DNA of 64,000 nt from Calditrichia bacterium. GTDB lineage: Bacteria > Calditrichota > Calditrichia > RBG-13-44-9 > J075. Every line of letters begins with the position of its first letter. Position 1 is the first letter of the stretch. The notes under the pieces were generated by a model that was given only the letters and a program-made list of their open reading frames with translations, was not told the origin of the DNA and searched no databases. The translations under genes were made by a program, and so were the position numbers. Location of the stretch: NCBI GenBank assembly GCA_028284445.1, contig JANQRS010000050.1:1-64000 (forward strand), read 5' to 3'. Shown piece by piece: positions 50,039 through 58,949 of this stretch.

Positions 50039-51312
50039 AGATTGTTCGTCCGGATGAATTGCCGGCATCTTATTTTGATTACATCGAAGCACCGGAATTG
50101 TCGGTGGTCAAGGAAATCATCGCTGCCGTACGCGAAGACGGTGATGCGGCGGTAAAGCAGTATACCGAGCAATTTGATAAAGTTCGGGTTGATGAACTTA
50201 TACTCGAGCCTTCCGCGCTGAAGGAAGCATACCAGGCGCTGGACAATGACACTGTCGAGGCTATTCAAACTGTTGCAGAAAACATTCGCTGCTTTGCAGA
50301 GGTGCAGCGAAACGCGCTGAGCGATTTTGAGGTTGAGCTGATCCCGGGTGTCAAAACCGGGCAACGCACAATTCCCATTGAGCGGGTTGGGGTTTATGTG
50401 CCTGGCGGCAGTTTTCCACTCGTCTCAACGCTGTTGATGGGCGCTGTGCCGGCCCGTGTTGCCGGAGTGAAAGATGTTGTGGTCTGCTCACCGCCGACCC
50501 ATGATGGTTCAATTCATCCGGCAATCCTTGTAGCGGCTGATGTGGCCGGGGTTGATGCCGTCTGGCAGGTCGGTGGCGTACAAGGAATTGCTGCCCTGGC
50601 ATACGGCACGGAAACCTTGCAGGCGGTAGATAAGATTGTCGGTCCCGGCAATAAATATGTTGCGCAGGCCAAAAAGGAAGTATTTGGAGTTGTCGGTATC
50701 GATTTGATTGCCGGCCCTACTGAGGTCTGCATTATTGCCGATGACAGTGCCGATGTTGAGATCCTGGCGGCGGATTTACTGGCGCAGGCTGAGCATGATA
50801 TTGATGCCATACCGCTGCTTGTGACGACGTCATCGACTATCGCCGCGGCGGTGCGCGAGGAAGTAGCCAGACAATTACCTGAGTTGGCAACGGCCGCTAT
50901 TGCCCGGCAATCCATTGAGCAAAATGGTTACATCGTGGTCACTGATTCATTAGAAGATGCGGTGAATCTGGTGAATCGCAAAGCGCCGGAGCACCTGGAA
51001 GTGATCCTTCAAGATCCTGCACCGGCGGTCGAACGCCTGATAAACTACGGATCGCTATTTATCGGAGAACTTTCTGCAGAAGTCCTTGGCGACTACAGCA
51101 GCGGCATCAACCATACCTTGCCTACAAATACCACTGCTCGCTATCGGGGCGGGTTAAGCGTTTTTGATTTCTTGAGAATTCACACTGTATTACGCGTAGA
51201 ATCTGAAGGCCTGGCTACAATTGGGCCAGCAGCTGAAAAAATGGCTCGCGCCGAAGGCCTGGATGGGCATCGCCGCTCCATTGCCATTCGGCGCGAAAAG
51301 TTTTTAGAGTAA
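50035..51312 (+). CDS. hisD: Histidinol dehydrogenase
   Basis: Zn-dependent NAD enzyme performing the last two oxidations to histidine. 425 residues. PIERVGVYVPGG near 115, GPGNKYVAQAKKEVFG near 203, the zinc ligands in LAQAEHD near 250, the active-site EH in KAPEHLEVI near 320, GDYSSGINHTLPT near 355, and the terminal His in GHRRS support it. The GTG start at 50035 overlaps the preceding stop and follows GGAGGA. Last gene of the operon, followed by a palindrome. Confidence 0.96.
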   Translation: MKIVRPDELPASYFDYIEAPELSVVKEIIAAVREDGDAAVKQYTEQFDKVRVDELILEPSALKEAYQALDNDTVEAIQTVAENIRCFAEVQRNALSDFEVELIPGVKTGQRTIPIERVGVYVPGGSFPLVSTLLMGAVPARVAGVKDVVVCSPPTHDGSIHPAILVAADVAGVDAVWQVGGVQGIAALAYGTETLQAVDKIVGPGNKYVAQAKKEVFGVVGIDLIAGPTEVCIIADDSADVEILAADLLAQAEHDIDAIPLLVTTSSTIAAAVREEVARQLPELATAAIARQSIEQNGYIVVTDSLEDAVNLVNRKAPEHLEVILQDPAPAVERLINYGSLFIGELSAEVLGDYSSGINHTLPTNTTARYRGGLSVFDFLRIHTVLRVESEGLATIGPAAEKMARAEGLDGHRRSIAIRREKFLE

Positions 51313-51332
51313 GTAAGGGTTCTAACGTGGCA

Positions 51333-51376
51333 TGTCCCCCCTCTATCTCCACCCGGAGAGAGATTGAGGGGGGACA
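51333..51376. repeat. Dispersed GC-rich palindrome, copy 4
   Basis: TGTCCCCCCTCTATCTCC faces an imperfect complement (GAGATTGAGGGGGGACA) across a CCGG-like centre. One arm has CTATC and the other the complement of CAATC, as if hybrid between copies 24842 and 28429. It lies between convergent hisD and the cyclophilin gene. Confidence 0.9.
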
Positions 51377-51411
51377 AACTCACAGGACGTTTATGTGCAA
51401 TACAAGCATTA

Positions 51412-51951
51412 TTAATCAGCTGTGTTGTCTGCCAAATCCGGAAAACGCTTGCTGAGAATGTCATTCCATTCGGCAATTCTACCACTGTTTTGTTTCAGCA
51501 AGCCACTCGCATCGCCTTCAACCGTAACCGAATTTATCTGATCACCTTGCTGAATACTGTCCACAACTTCCTGATCTTCGGGGCCGATGATCGCCCCAAA
51601 AACGGTATGACGGCCATCCAACCAGGGTGTTGCGCCATGCGTGATGAAGAATTGGCTGCCATTGGTGCCCGGACCGGCATTGGCCATTGATAAGATACCC
51701 GGTTTGTCGTGTTGGAGATCGCCGCGACATTCATCTTCGAATTGATAACCGGGACCCCCAGTGCCGTTGCCGCTGGGGCAACCACCCTGGATCATAAAAT
51801 CCGGAATGACCCGGTGAAATGTAAGATTGTCATAAAATTTACGTTGAACCAGATTTACAAAACTTGCTACGGTGACGGGGGTTTCCTCCGCATGGAGCTT
51901 CAGTCGAATTGTCCCTTTTGACGTCTCGACAACTGCAATAAGATCGCTCAC
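51412..51951 (-). CDS. Cyclophilin-type peptidyl-prolyl isomerase
   Basis: 179 residues, PpiB-like, without signal peptide, so cytoplasmic. Active-site strings FHRVIPDFMIQGG (with the catalytic Arg), SQFFITHG and WLDGRHTVFG are intact. The bacterial insert GDPSGNGTGGPGY-type loop appears as CPSGNGTGGPGYQFEDE. A C-terminal extension of about 15 residues follows the core. Single gene, convergent with hisD. Confidence 0.94.
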   Translation of the reverse strand: MSDLIAVVETSKGTIRLKLHAEETPVTVASFVNLVQRKFYDNLTFHRVIPDFMIQGGCPSGNGTGGPGYQFEDECRGDLQHDKPGILSMANAGPGTNGSQFFITHGATPWLDGRHTVFGAIIGPEDQEVVDSIQQGDQINSVTVEGDASGLLKQNSGRIAEWNDILSKRFPDLADNTAD

Positions 51952-52113
51952 ATTGGTCTCCTGATTTAATGAAACAGAAATTAAGAGTCACCGTTAATTT
52001 AACAATAAATTACGCGGAAGCAAGTGTGCCCCGTAATACGCTGTGGAAATATTGCTTCATTTGCGTGTTACGTCGGCAAACCGTAAACTTCCTCCAAAAA
52101 TTGGACAATTCTA

Positions 52114-53400
52114 ATGATGAATGTGAATGTGACTATTCGTTTTCTTGCTTTGCTTTTGCTGTCGGCAGCACTGTTTGCCTGTAGCAAAGAAGCCGTCGTG
52201 CGTCAGGTCGAGGCTGTTGAGCCACAACCGCGCGACTGGAACCAATTCAGAGGTCCTGACCGCAATGGTATTGCTGACGGGGAAACATTTCAATCGCCGT
52301 GGCCGGCTGAGGGCTTGACGCCCATATGGAAAGTAGCAGCCGGACCGGGCTTTTCCAGCCCCGCCTATGCTAGGAACAGAATCTATAACATGTTCTCCAG
52401 CGATTCCAGCGAATTCCTGGCGGCCCTGGACCCCAATACCGGGGCAGAAATCTGGCGGACGAATGTGGGGAGTGAAATGCAGGAAATGATGGGAGATGGC
52501 CCACGTTCCACGCCGACCATCGATGGCGATATGGTATATGCGCTGGGTTCTTATGGCGGATTTTTTGCGATCAACGCAACCGATGGGGAAGTCCGCTGGC
52601 AGGTCCGCCTCGAAGAGCTATTCCAAAGCGCCACGCCGCGTCGCGGATTTTGTACCTCACCACTAGTCGACGGTGATCTGGTCTTATTCGAAGTTGGCGG
52701 CCAGGTAGAAACGGTTGATGAAAAACGCACCTTTCATACCAACATTGCGGCTTTTGACAAGCTTACCGGTGAAAAACGCTGGTCGTTTCACCTGACACCA
52801 GGTAGTGCCGGTCCGTCGTCGCCGCTGGTGACAACGATCGATAGTGTTCGGCAATATATTTTTGCTACCTCGCGTAAGCTAATTTCGTTTGGTGTGGATG
52901 GAACCGTTCTCTGGGAACATCCGATTCCGCCTGGCGTGATTGCTATGCCGGTCCTGGTCGACGGCAACAAAATCTTTGTTTCCAGCTCAACTGATCAAGG
53001 CTGCAAACTGGTGGAAGTCACCAGCGATGCGGATTCAATGCGTGTGACCGATCTATGGGCGAATCGAGTACTACGCAATCACTTTAGTAGCTCACTTTAT
53101 CACGACGGCTACCTCTATGGCTTTAGCAATGCACAATTGAGATGCGTTGATGTTAAGACCGGCAAGCATACCTGGGTAAAACGGGGGTACGGCAAAGGAT
53201 CGCTCATCATGGCTAATGATCACCTGATTATTATCTCAGACCGTGGGAAACTGGTGTTAGGAAACCTGAGTCCCGAAGGCTTCGAAGAGCTTAGCGCCTT
53301 TCAAGCGCTGAAAGGCAAATCCTGGACGCCTCCGGTGATCGCGGATGGTAAAATTTACCTCAGAAATTTGGAAGAGATGGTGTGCTATGACTTACCTTAA
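52114..53400 (+). CDS. PQQ-like beta-propeller lipoprotein
   Basis: 428 residues with a lipoprotein signal (hydrophobic stretch then LFACSK), hence probably periplasmic and membrane-tethered. The mature part begins WNQFRGPDRNGI, typical of PQQ-repeat propellers. Blades are marked by repeats such as ALDPNTGAEIWRTNV, AINATDGEVRWQVRL, AFDKLTGEKRWSFHL and CVDVKTGKHTWVKRG. No quinoprotein active-site residues are evident, so a binding or scaffold role (BamB-like folds) is more likely than an enzyme. It overlaps the next gene by 14 bases. Confidence 0.88.
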   Translation: MMNVNVTIRFLALLLLSAALFACSKEAVVRQVEAVEPQPRDWNQFRGPDRNGIADGETFQSPWPAEGLTPIWKVAAGPGFSSPAYARNRIYNMFSSDSSEFLAALDPNTGAEIWRTNVGSEMQEMMGDGPRSTPTIDGDMVYALGSYGGFFAINATDGEVRWQVRLEELFQSATPRRGFCTSPLVDGDLVLFEVGGQVETVDEKRTFHTNIAAFDKLTGEKRWSFHLTPGSAGPSSPLVTTIDSVRQYIFATSRKLISFGVDGTVLWEHPIPPGVIAMPVLVDGNKIFVSSSTDQGCKLVEVTSDADSMRVTDLWANRVLRNHFSSSLYHDGYLYGFSNAQLRCVDVKTGKHTWVKRGYGKGSLIMANDHLIIISDRGKLVLGNLSPEGFEELSAFQALKGKSWTPPVIADGKIYLRNLEEMVCYDLP

Positions 53401-54187
53401 TGATATGCGTGCGCCGAAAAGGAAAATTGGCTTTAAATCGGACCTGGTTTTGGTAGTAAGTGCCATCTTATTTCTTTTTAGTATTTCCTTGGCAAGTGGA
53501 AATACCCTGGAAGAGGTGATCGCTAAGAATCAGGCGGCACATGGTGGCCTTGAGAACTGGAAAGCCGTGCAAACCATAAAAATGTCTGGTGTATATAGTA
53601 GCTTCAGCGATCCGGGTCCGTTCACAATCTGGCGCAAGCGAGACAATTTGTATCGCTTTGATCATCAGCTGATTGGTCAAAGTTTAACGACCTGTTTCGA
53701 CGGTGAGAAAGTATGGTGGATAAATCCGCTATATGGCAAAACCGATGCGGTGCCAATTCCTGCGCCGGATGATTGGGTAACACAGCGTGAGAAGCTGTTT
53801 GACAATGTTGTCTGGAACCACAAGGAAATCGGTGCAACTGCTGAACTTGCTGGACAGTTGGAACTTGATGGTCAGCAAGTGTATGATGTCAAGGTCATGC
53901 TGGCGGACAGCACTGTGGAACATTGGTATATCGATACCGAATCTTTCCTATTTGTCCGCATGCGTGGCGCCACTTATGATTTTGGTCGTCGTGGCGATCT
54001 GGAGATGTTTTTTGATGATTATCGCGATGTAGAAGGTATTAAAATGCCCTTCCTGATTGAGCAGGAGTTTATGGATCGTCATCGCTTGTTCGAAGTTGAA
54101 GATATTGCTATCAATGTCGAAATTGCTAATGATATCTTTGCTATGCCGGTTTCTGAAGTGAAAGAACCGGAGGATAAAACCCAGTAG
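53387..54187 (+). CDS. LolA-like outer-membrane lipoprotein-sorting protein
   Basis: About 266 residues with an N-terminal hydrophobic export segment (about 19-37, ending SLASG). A half-barrel-like domain of the LolA/LolB superfamily follows: EEVIAKNQAAHGGLENWKAVQTIKMSG, then FDGEKVWWINP and HWYIDTESFLFVRMRG. Such proteins bind lipids or lipoproteins in the periplasm. I chose the ATG at 53387, overlapping the propeller gene by 14 bases; ATG at 53405 is also possible. The pairing with a propeller lipoprotein suggests an envelope task for both. A terminator follows. Confidence 0.82.
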   Translation: MTYLNDMRAPKRKIGFKSDLVLVVSAILFLFSISLASGNTLEEVIAKNQAAHGGLENWKAVQTIKMSGVYSSFSDPGPFTIWRKRDNLYRFDHQLIGQSLTTCFDGEKVWWINPLYGKTDAVPIPAPDDWVTQREKLFDNVVWNHKEIGATAELAGQLELDGQQVYDVKVMLADSTVEHWYIDTESFLFVRMRGATYDFGRRGDLEMFFDDYRDVEGIKMPFLIEQEFMDRHRLFEVEDIAINVEIANDIFAMPVSEVKEPEDKTQ

Positions 54188-54194
54188 CTTGATG

Positions 54195-54216
54195 CCGGGC
54201 GGTTAATGCCGCCCGG
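54195..54216 (+). terminator. Hairpin terminator after the LolA-like gene
   Basis: CCGGGCGG and CCGCCCGG form an 8-base-pair GC-rich stem around TTAATG, 7 bases after the stop codon. The following ATTTCAT is a poor T-tract. Confidence 0.7.
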
Positions 54217-54591
54217 ATTTCATAGCCTCCTTTCCCAACCTGCCTGTTACCCCATTCCAAATTATTTTTCTCGATTTTCAGAATTTGTCTGGCGGTGAAC
54301 AATGGCCATGTGAACATTGTTGTGAATATGGGAAGTTAAGCACCAAAGTTCGTGCAGCCTGCTTCAGGCAGACATCACATTAAGTCCGCCATAATGACAA
54401 ATGGTAGTGAAACGGTTTCGTATCAGGGCGTTTCCCGCCAACAAGACATCGTGCTCAATTTATCTCAATAGGCGTCCGTAGTCTTGCGCGGGCTAATAGG
54501 GCCATTGCAAGGTGCCGTTATCGCAGTTGATCTGCCAGCAAAATTCACTCCACATCCAACCATGACATAATAATCTCTCTTCAAATTGTCC
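54217..54591. other. Intergenic region upstream of queC
   Basis: About 375 bases without a recognisable gene. I looked for a preQ1 riboswitch, expected before queuosine genes in some bacteria, and saw no convincing class I or II aptamer. A small inverted repeat AACAATG/CATTGTT lies at 54298-54321. Confidence 0.5.
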
Positions 54592-54620
54592 TTGACATAA
54601 AGCCCTTCCTCACGAATATT
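54592..54620 (+). promoter_or_regulatory. Sigma-70-type promoter of the queuosine operon, with leader hairpin
   Basis: TTGACA at 54592-54597, a 17-base spacer and AATATT at 54615-54620. The transcript would begin near 54627 and immediately form a hairpin ACCGGC/GCCGGT (54629-54647) that ends one base before the ATG at 54648. This makes the downstream TTG at 54675 a plausible real start. Confidence 0.6.
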
Positions 54621-54647
54621 GGTTGCCGACCGGCGGTAGCTGCCGGT

Positions 54648-55370
54648 ATGACGAGTAAACGATGGGGAAATACTTTGGATAAACAAAAAGCAGTGGTGCT
54701 CCTGAGCGGTGGCCTGGACTCAACAACGGTTTTGGCTATCGCAAAAGAGCTGGGATATGAGCCTTACGCCATGAGCTTTCGCTATGGCCAACGTCATCGA
54801 TTTGAGCTGGATTGCGCCCGCAAAATCGCTGAAGACAACGGTGTGGCGGAACATGTCATTGCCGACATCGATTTGGCTATGTTTGGCGGCTCTGCGCTAA
54901 CCAGTGATATTGAAGTGCCGAAAGATCGTTCCGCGGAAGATATGACAATGGGTATTCCGATTACCTATGTGCCGGCGCGGAACACCATTTTTCTGTCGTT
55001 TGCCCTGGCCTGGGCCGAAGTGCTCAATGCCTATGATATTTTTATCGGGGTCAATGCGCTCGATTACAGCGGTTACCCTGACTGCCGCCCGGAGTACATT
55101 GATGCCTTCGAAAAGATGGCCAACCTTGCCACCCGGACAGCTGTTGAAGGGAACGGACAAATTCACATTCATACGCCATTGATAGATCTGACCAAGGCAG
55201 AGATCATTCGCAAGGGCATGGCCCTTGGCGTCGACTACGGTATTACCAATACTTGCTACGATCCCGACGAGCAGGGGGCCGCATGTGGCACTTGCGACGC
55301 CTGCACCTTGCGCTTGAAAGGCTTTGGCGAATTGGGTCTGACGGATCCTGCAAGCTATCAGGAGGCATAA
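54648..55370 (+). CDS. queC: 7-cyano-7-deazaguanine (preQ0) synthase QueC
   Basis: ATP-dependent conversion of carboxy-deazaguanine and ammonia to preQ0. The N-type ATP pyrophosphatase loop SGGLDST is near residue 20, VPARNTIFLSFAL near 107, and the zinc-binding Cys cluster CYDPDEQGAACGTCDAC near 205. 240 residues from the ATG at 54648. A TTG at 54675 would give the usual short N-terminus (DKQKAVVLLSGG), has GGGGA 6 bases upstream and escapes the leader hairpin, so the true start may be there. First gene of queC-queE-queD-folE2-queF. Confidence 0.95.
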   Translation: MTSKRWGNTLDKQKAVVLLSGGLDSTTVLAIAKELGYEPYAMSFRYGQRHRFELDCARKIAEDNGVAEHVIADIDLAMFGGSALTSDIEVPKDRSAEDMTMGIPITYVPARNTIFLSFALAWAEVLNAYDIFIGVNALDYSGYPDCRPEYIDAFEKMANLATRTAVEGNGQIHIHTPLIDLTKAEIIRKGMALGVDYGITNTCYDPDEQGAACGTCDACTLRLKGFGELGLTDPASYQEA

Positions 55371-55400
55371 TTTGAATCCGGTAAGCGAACGGAATTCCTG

Positions 55401-56039
55401 ATGATATATGCTGTGAAAGAAATATATTATACGTTGCAGGGAGAAGGTGCCCAGAGCGGTCGTCCCGCAGTATTTTGCCGATTTGCCGGTTGTAATTTGT
55501 GGAGCGGCCTGGAAAAAGACCGGAGAACGGCGATATGTCAGTTTTGCGATACGGACTTCGTTGGCGTTGATGGACCGAATGGCGGGAAGTTTCGAACCCC
55601 GCAGGCCCTTGCCGAGGCTGTTGCTGAGCAATGGCCGGGTGGCGGCAGTCCCATGGTGGTTTGTACCGGAGGTGAACCGCTATTACAAATAGATGAAGCG
55701 CTGATTGAGGCCTTTCATGCTATTGGATTTGAAATGGCCATCGAGACAAACGGCACACTCTTGCCGCCGCCAGGCATCGATTGGATTTGTGTCAGTCCGA
55801 AAGCAAATGCAGAGATGGTGCTGAAAAGCGGCAGTGAGCTAAAGCTGGTGTTTCCGCAGGATGGCAGCGACCCGGCACAGTTTGAAGATCTCGCATTCGA
55901 TCATTTTTACCTGCAGCCAATGGATATGCAGGATCCTGTTGCAACCGAAAAAAATATTAAGGCGGCCATGGAATATTGCCTTGCACATCCGCAGTGGAAG
56001 TTGAGCTTGCAAACGCATAAGGTGTTGAATATACCGTAG
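55401..56039 (+). CDS. queE: 7-carboxy-7-deazaguanine synthase QueE (radical SAM)
   Basis: Radical-SAM ring contraction of 6-carboxytetrahydropterin to 7-carboxy-7-deazaguanine. 212 residues. The N-terminus VKEIYYTLQGEGAQSGRPAVF and the cluster-binding region CRFAGCNLWSG through CQFCDTDF show the expanded Cys spacing peculiar to this QueE group. CTGGEPLLQ binds SAM. It follows queC by 30 bases. Nonamer and heptamer arrays begin 8 bases after its stop and separate it from queD. Confidence 0.95.
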   Translation: MIYAVKEIYYTLQGEGAQSGRPAVFCRFAGCNLWSGLEKDRRTAICQFCDTDFVGVDGPNGGKFRTPQALAEAVAEQWPGGGSPMVVCTGGEPLLQIDEALIEAFHAIGFEMAIETNGTLLPPPGIDWICVSPKANAEMVLKSGSELKLVFPQDGSDPAQFEDLAFDHFYLQPMDMQDPVATEKNIKAAMEYCLAHPQWKLSLQTHKVLNIP

Positions 56040-56046
56040 TTATGGA

Positions 56047-56100
56047 GTGACTAAAGTGACTAAAGTGACTAAAGTGACTAAAGTGACTAAAGTGACTAAA
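56047..56100. repeat. Nonamer tandem array, six units of GTGACTAAA
   Basis: Six exact GTGACTAAA units, the same word and orientation as the eight at 32767-32838, again starting within 10 bases of a plus-strand stop codon. No four-helix-bundle gene is adjacent here. Confidence 0.97.
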
Positions 56101-56131
56101 GTTGTTGTATAAGGTTCTTTTCAACTAAATT

Positions 56132-56201
56132 CAAGCATCAAGCATCAAGCATCAAGCATCAAGCATCAAGCATCAAGCATCAAGCATCAAGCATCAAGCA
56201 T
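56132..56201. repeat. Heptamer tandem array, ten units of CAAGCAT
   Basis: Ten exact CAAGCAT units preceded by CTAAATT at 56125-56131, as at 24929 and, with CCAGCAT, at 8. Located between queE and queD inside an apparent operon, so the whole 200-base repeat insertion is probably transcribed. Confidence 0.97.
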
Positions 56202-56238
56202 CAAAAGAAACTACACAACTCTGATAAGAAGATAAGTT

Positions 56239-56598
56239 ATGGAAATCTTTAAAGAATTTACCTTCGAGGCAGCCCACTTCCTTCCGAACGTGCCGGAAGG
56301 GCATAAATGCAAGCGATTACATGGTCATTCATTCCGAGTCAGACTTTATGTACGAGGGCCGGTCGAGGATGGTATCGGTTGGGTGATGGATTTTGCTGAC
56401 GTCAAAGCAGCCTTCAAACCGATATTGGACCGGCTCGATCATTATTTCCTCAATGAAATTGAAGGCCTCGAGAATCCAACCAGCGAAAATATTGCTCGCT
56501 GGATTTGGGGAGAGCTAAAACCGGCGCTGCCGCTTTTGTCGAAAGTAGAGCTGCACGAGACCTGCACCGCAGGCTGCGTGTATCGAGGTGAGGACTGA
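56239..56598 (+). CDS. queD: 6-carboxy-5,6,7,8-tetrahydropterin synthase QueD
   Basis: Converts dihydroneopterin triphosphate to 6-carboxytetrahydropterin. 119 residues of the tunnelling (PTPS) fold. Zinc ligands lie in FEAAHFLP and RLHGHS, the catalytic Cys in GHKCKRLHGH, and the substrate-anchoring Glu in ELHETCTAGCVY. Normal length. The gap to queE is filled with repeats; folE2 follows by about 80 bases, part of it a palindrome fragment. Confidence 0.96.
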   Translation: MEIFKEFTFEAAHFLPNVPEGHKCKRLHGHSFRVRLYVRGPVEDGIGWVMDFADVKAAFKPILDRLDHYFLNEIEGLENPTSENIARWIWGELKPALPLLSKVELHETCTAGCVYRGED

Positions 56599-56624
56599 TG
56601 GGGTGTTGGATCCGCTGGTATTTT

Positions 56625-56650
56625 CCTTCGAGGGGGAATGCAGGGGGATC
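56625..56650. repeat. Partial GC-rich palindrome (right half only)
   Basis: CCTTCGAGGGGGAATGCAGG and the following GGGATC match the centre and right arm of the palindrome at 43627-43670, with the left arm missing. It looks like a decayed or truncated copy between queD and folE2. Confidence 0.65.
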
Positions 56651-56679
56651 TAAACAAGTTGATTACTACAGGACAAAAC

Positions 56680-57498
56680 ATGAAAAAGACCAGCAATAAT
56701 GGCCAGCCAATGGTAGATGTGCAGAATCGTGCTGATGGGCGCGGAATTCCGATCAATAAGGTTGGCGTACGAAACCTGCGCTATCCGATTGTCATCATGG
56801 ATCGGGTCAATGAAAAGCAGCCAACCACGGCCTACGTAACACTTTCCGTCGATTTGCCGTCCGATTTTAAGGGCACTCACATGAGCCGCTTCGTTGAAAT
56901 TCTCAATGAACATCATGGTGATCTGACCATGTGGACGTTGCCGGCGATTGTGCACAAACTTCGTGAACGCCTGAATGCGGACAGCTCGCATGTCGAGATT
57001 GCGTTTCCTTACTTTATCGAACAGAAAGCGCCGGTCAGCGGCGCAAAAGCATTGATGGATTACGAGTGTACTTTTATTGGTGAATCACGGGGGGAAGAAG
57101 ATATTTTCATTCTACGGGTGAAGGTGCCGGTAACGAGTTTATGTCCCTGTAGTAAGGAGATCAGTGAGTATGGCGCCCATAATCAGCGTGGTGAAATTCT
57201 TATGGAAGTAAAGGGTGAAGTGAACGGGAAGCCGGAAATGATCTGGATTGAAGAACTGGTCGAAATTGCCGAAGCATCGGCATCCGCTCCCGTCTATGCG
57301 CTCTTGAAACGCCCGGATGAACGCCATGTAACCATGCAGGCATTTGACAATCCGGTGTTTGTTGAAGATATGGTACGCAATGTGGCCCTGCGCCTGCAAG
57401 CGGATCAGCGTGTTGCCTGGTTTAAAGTTGAAGCAGAAAATTTCGAAAGTATTCATAATCATAATGCCTTTGCCATGATTGAATGGACAAGGTCTTAA
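56680..57498 (+). CDS. folE2: GTP cyclohydrolase IB (FolE2)
   Basis: Opens GTP to 7,8-dihydroneopterin triphosphate, the substrate of QueD (and of folate synthesis), using the metal-flexible type IB enzyme instead of FolE. Family motif VTSLCPCSKEISEYGAHNQRG, with its catalytic Cys and His, is near residue 162. ATG at 56680 is chosen (AGGA upstream, 272 residues, protein MKKTSNNGQPMVDVQ). An ATG at 56638 lies inside the palindrome fragment. It is adjacent to queF. Confidence 0.96.
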   Translation: MKKTSNNGQPMVDVQNRADGRGIPINKVGVRNLRYPIVIMDRVNEKQPTTAYVTLSVDLPSDFKGTHMSRFVEILNEHHGDLTMWTLPAIVHKLRERLNADSSHVEIAFPYFIEQKAPVSGAKALMDYECTFIGESRGEEDIFILRVKVPVTSLCPCSKEISEYGAHNQRGEILMEVKGEVNGKPEMIWIEELVEIAEASASAPVYALLKRPDERHVTMQAFDNPVFVEDMVRNVALRLQADQRVAWFKVEAENFESIHNHNAFAMIEWTRS

Positions 57499-57508
57499 GG
57501 AGTTACCA

Positions 57509-57898
57509 ATGCCGGTTGCCGAAGGAAAAGAATTTGAGTTTCTGGATGAGTCTGCGATTCGTCCGGACTACCTGGAGACATTCGATTTTGATAGTCCACA
57601 ACAGTATATCATGACTGAAACGGATGAGTTCAGCGCGGTTTGCCCATTTAGCGGATTGCCGGACTATGCAGTTTTGCGGATTGAATATTATCCGGAGGGT
57701 GGTAAATGCGTTGAGCTTAAGTCGCTGAAATACTATACAATCAGTTTCCGCAGCGTCGGTATCTATCAGGAGGCTGCTACCAAGCGGATTTTTGATGATT
57801 TGAAAGCGCTGCTGGCTACCAGCAGAATTCGTATTACGACCATATACAATACCCGTGGCGGATTTGATACGACGTGTATAGAGGGAAGTTTGGGGTAG
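57509..57898 (+). CDS. queF: NADPH-dependent 7-cyano-7-deazaguanine reductase QueF (short form)
   Basis: Reduces the nitrile of preQ0 to preQ1. About 129 residues, the single-domain YkvM-like type. SAVCPFSGLPDYA holds the nucleophilic Cys and the Asp, and CVELKSLKYYTISFR is the QueF motif. ATG at 57509 is preceded by AAGGAG at 57497-57502. A start at 57479 inside folE2 is rejected for lack of a ribosome site. Last gene of the preQ1 operon; the channel gene starts 10 bases later. Confidence 0.95.
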   Translation: MPVAEGKEFEFLDESAIRPDYLETFDFDSPQQYIMTETDEFSAVCPFSGLPDYAVLRIEYYPEGGKCVELKSLKYYTISFRSVGIYQEAATKRIFDDLKALLATSRIRITTIYNTRGGFDTTCIEGSLG

Positions 57899-57908
57899 GG
57901 GAGGGATC

Positions 57909-58931
57909 ATGCTTAAATCAGGGAGGATATTCAGTGTTCATGATCGGCTTCTTGTTGCCGGTACCTTGTTTCTCTGCGTGATCTTTATTGGTACGATCGG
58001 ATATCATTCACTTGGCGGGAATAAATATACCTGGATGGACTCCTTGTATATGACTGTGATCACCGTTTCCACCATCGGTTATGCGGAAGTAATCGATCTC
58101 AGTGGTAATACGCCCGGGCGTTTGTTCACAATGGTGATTGCAATGATAGGCATTGGATTGTTGACCTATGTTGCCTCAACAGCAACAGCCTCAATCGTCG
58201 AAGGAAAGGTGAATGAGTCGTATCGTAGGAAGATGATGGAAAGCAAACTCAATAAGCTGGAAGGTCACTACATTGTTTGTGGCATTGGCCGTCTTGGCCG
58301 GGAAATTGTCACTGAAATGAAGCTGACGAAACGTCAATGTGTGCTAATTGAACTTGATGAGACAATTTTAAAGGAAACCAGCGAGTCATCGGGGTTTCAT
58401 TACATTCGCGGAGATGCAACCGAAGATGACATTCTGCTTCTGGCCGGCATTGAACGATGTGCCGGTGTTTTTGCTGCAACCAGTGATGACAATCGAAATT
58501 TGGTTATCAGCCTATCTGCCAAGCATCTTAATCCCAGTATCCGGGTAATTGCCCGCTGTGAAGATTCGCGCCAAATCCTCAAAATGCGTAAGGCCGGCGC
58601 GGACATGGTAGTTTCGCCTACCTACTTTGGCGGGCTTCGCATGGTAACTGATATGGTGCGCCCTTCCGTTGCTCCCTTGATGGAATCGCTGCTGCGAGAT
58701 GGTGAAAACAGCATTCGCATCGAGACGGTTGATGTGAATGCTAGCTGGCATTACAGAACGCTGGCTGATCTGAATCTGGAAAAATTCAGCCAGTCGGTCC
58801 TGCTGGCAGTTTGCGAGGGAGACGATTTTCACTTTAAGCCCCCCTCAGAATGGGTTATAAAGCCTGATACCACACTGGTGTTCATGACAACTCCGAAAGA
58901 GCGGTGTTCTATAGAGGAAGTGATTGGATAG
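57909..58931 (+). CDS. Potassium channel with RCK (TrkA-N/TrkA-C) domain
   Basis: 340 residues. Two membrane helices (about 13-33 and 70-92) flank a pore loop with the selectivity filter TIGYAEV, a variant of TVGYGD. A Rossmann RCK domain follows (YIVCGIGRLGREIV near 121, IRGDATEDDILLLAGIE near 165), then a TrkA-C-like regulatory domain (about 255-335). It resembles MthK/GsuK-type ligand-gated channels. Only 10 bases separate it from queF, so it may be cotranscribed, though no functional link is evident. Confidence 0.93.
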   Translation: MLKSGRIFSVHDRLLVAGTLFLCVIFIGTIGYHSLGGNKYTWMDSLYMTVITVSTIGYAEVIDLSGNTPGRLFTMVIAMIGIGLLTYVASTATASIVEGKVNESYRRKMMESKLNKLEGHYIVCGIGRLGREIVTEMKLTKRQCVLIELDETILKETSESSGFHYIRGDATEDDILLLAGIERCAGVFAATSDDNRNLVISLSAKHLNPSIRVIARCEDSRQILKMRKAGADMVVSPTYFGGLRMVTDMVRPSVAPLMESLLRDGENSIRIETVDVNASWHYRTLADLNLEKFSQSVLLAVCEGDDFHFKPPSEWVIKPDTTLVFMTTPKERCSIEEVIG

Positions 58932-58949
58932 AGCGCATTCAAAGGAAGG

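Noticed and set aside
54217..54647. preQ1 riboswitch before queC
   Set aside because: I could not assemble a class I or class II aptamer core by eye; only a promoter and a simple hairpin are supported. A covariance-model scan would decide.
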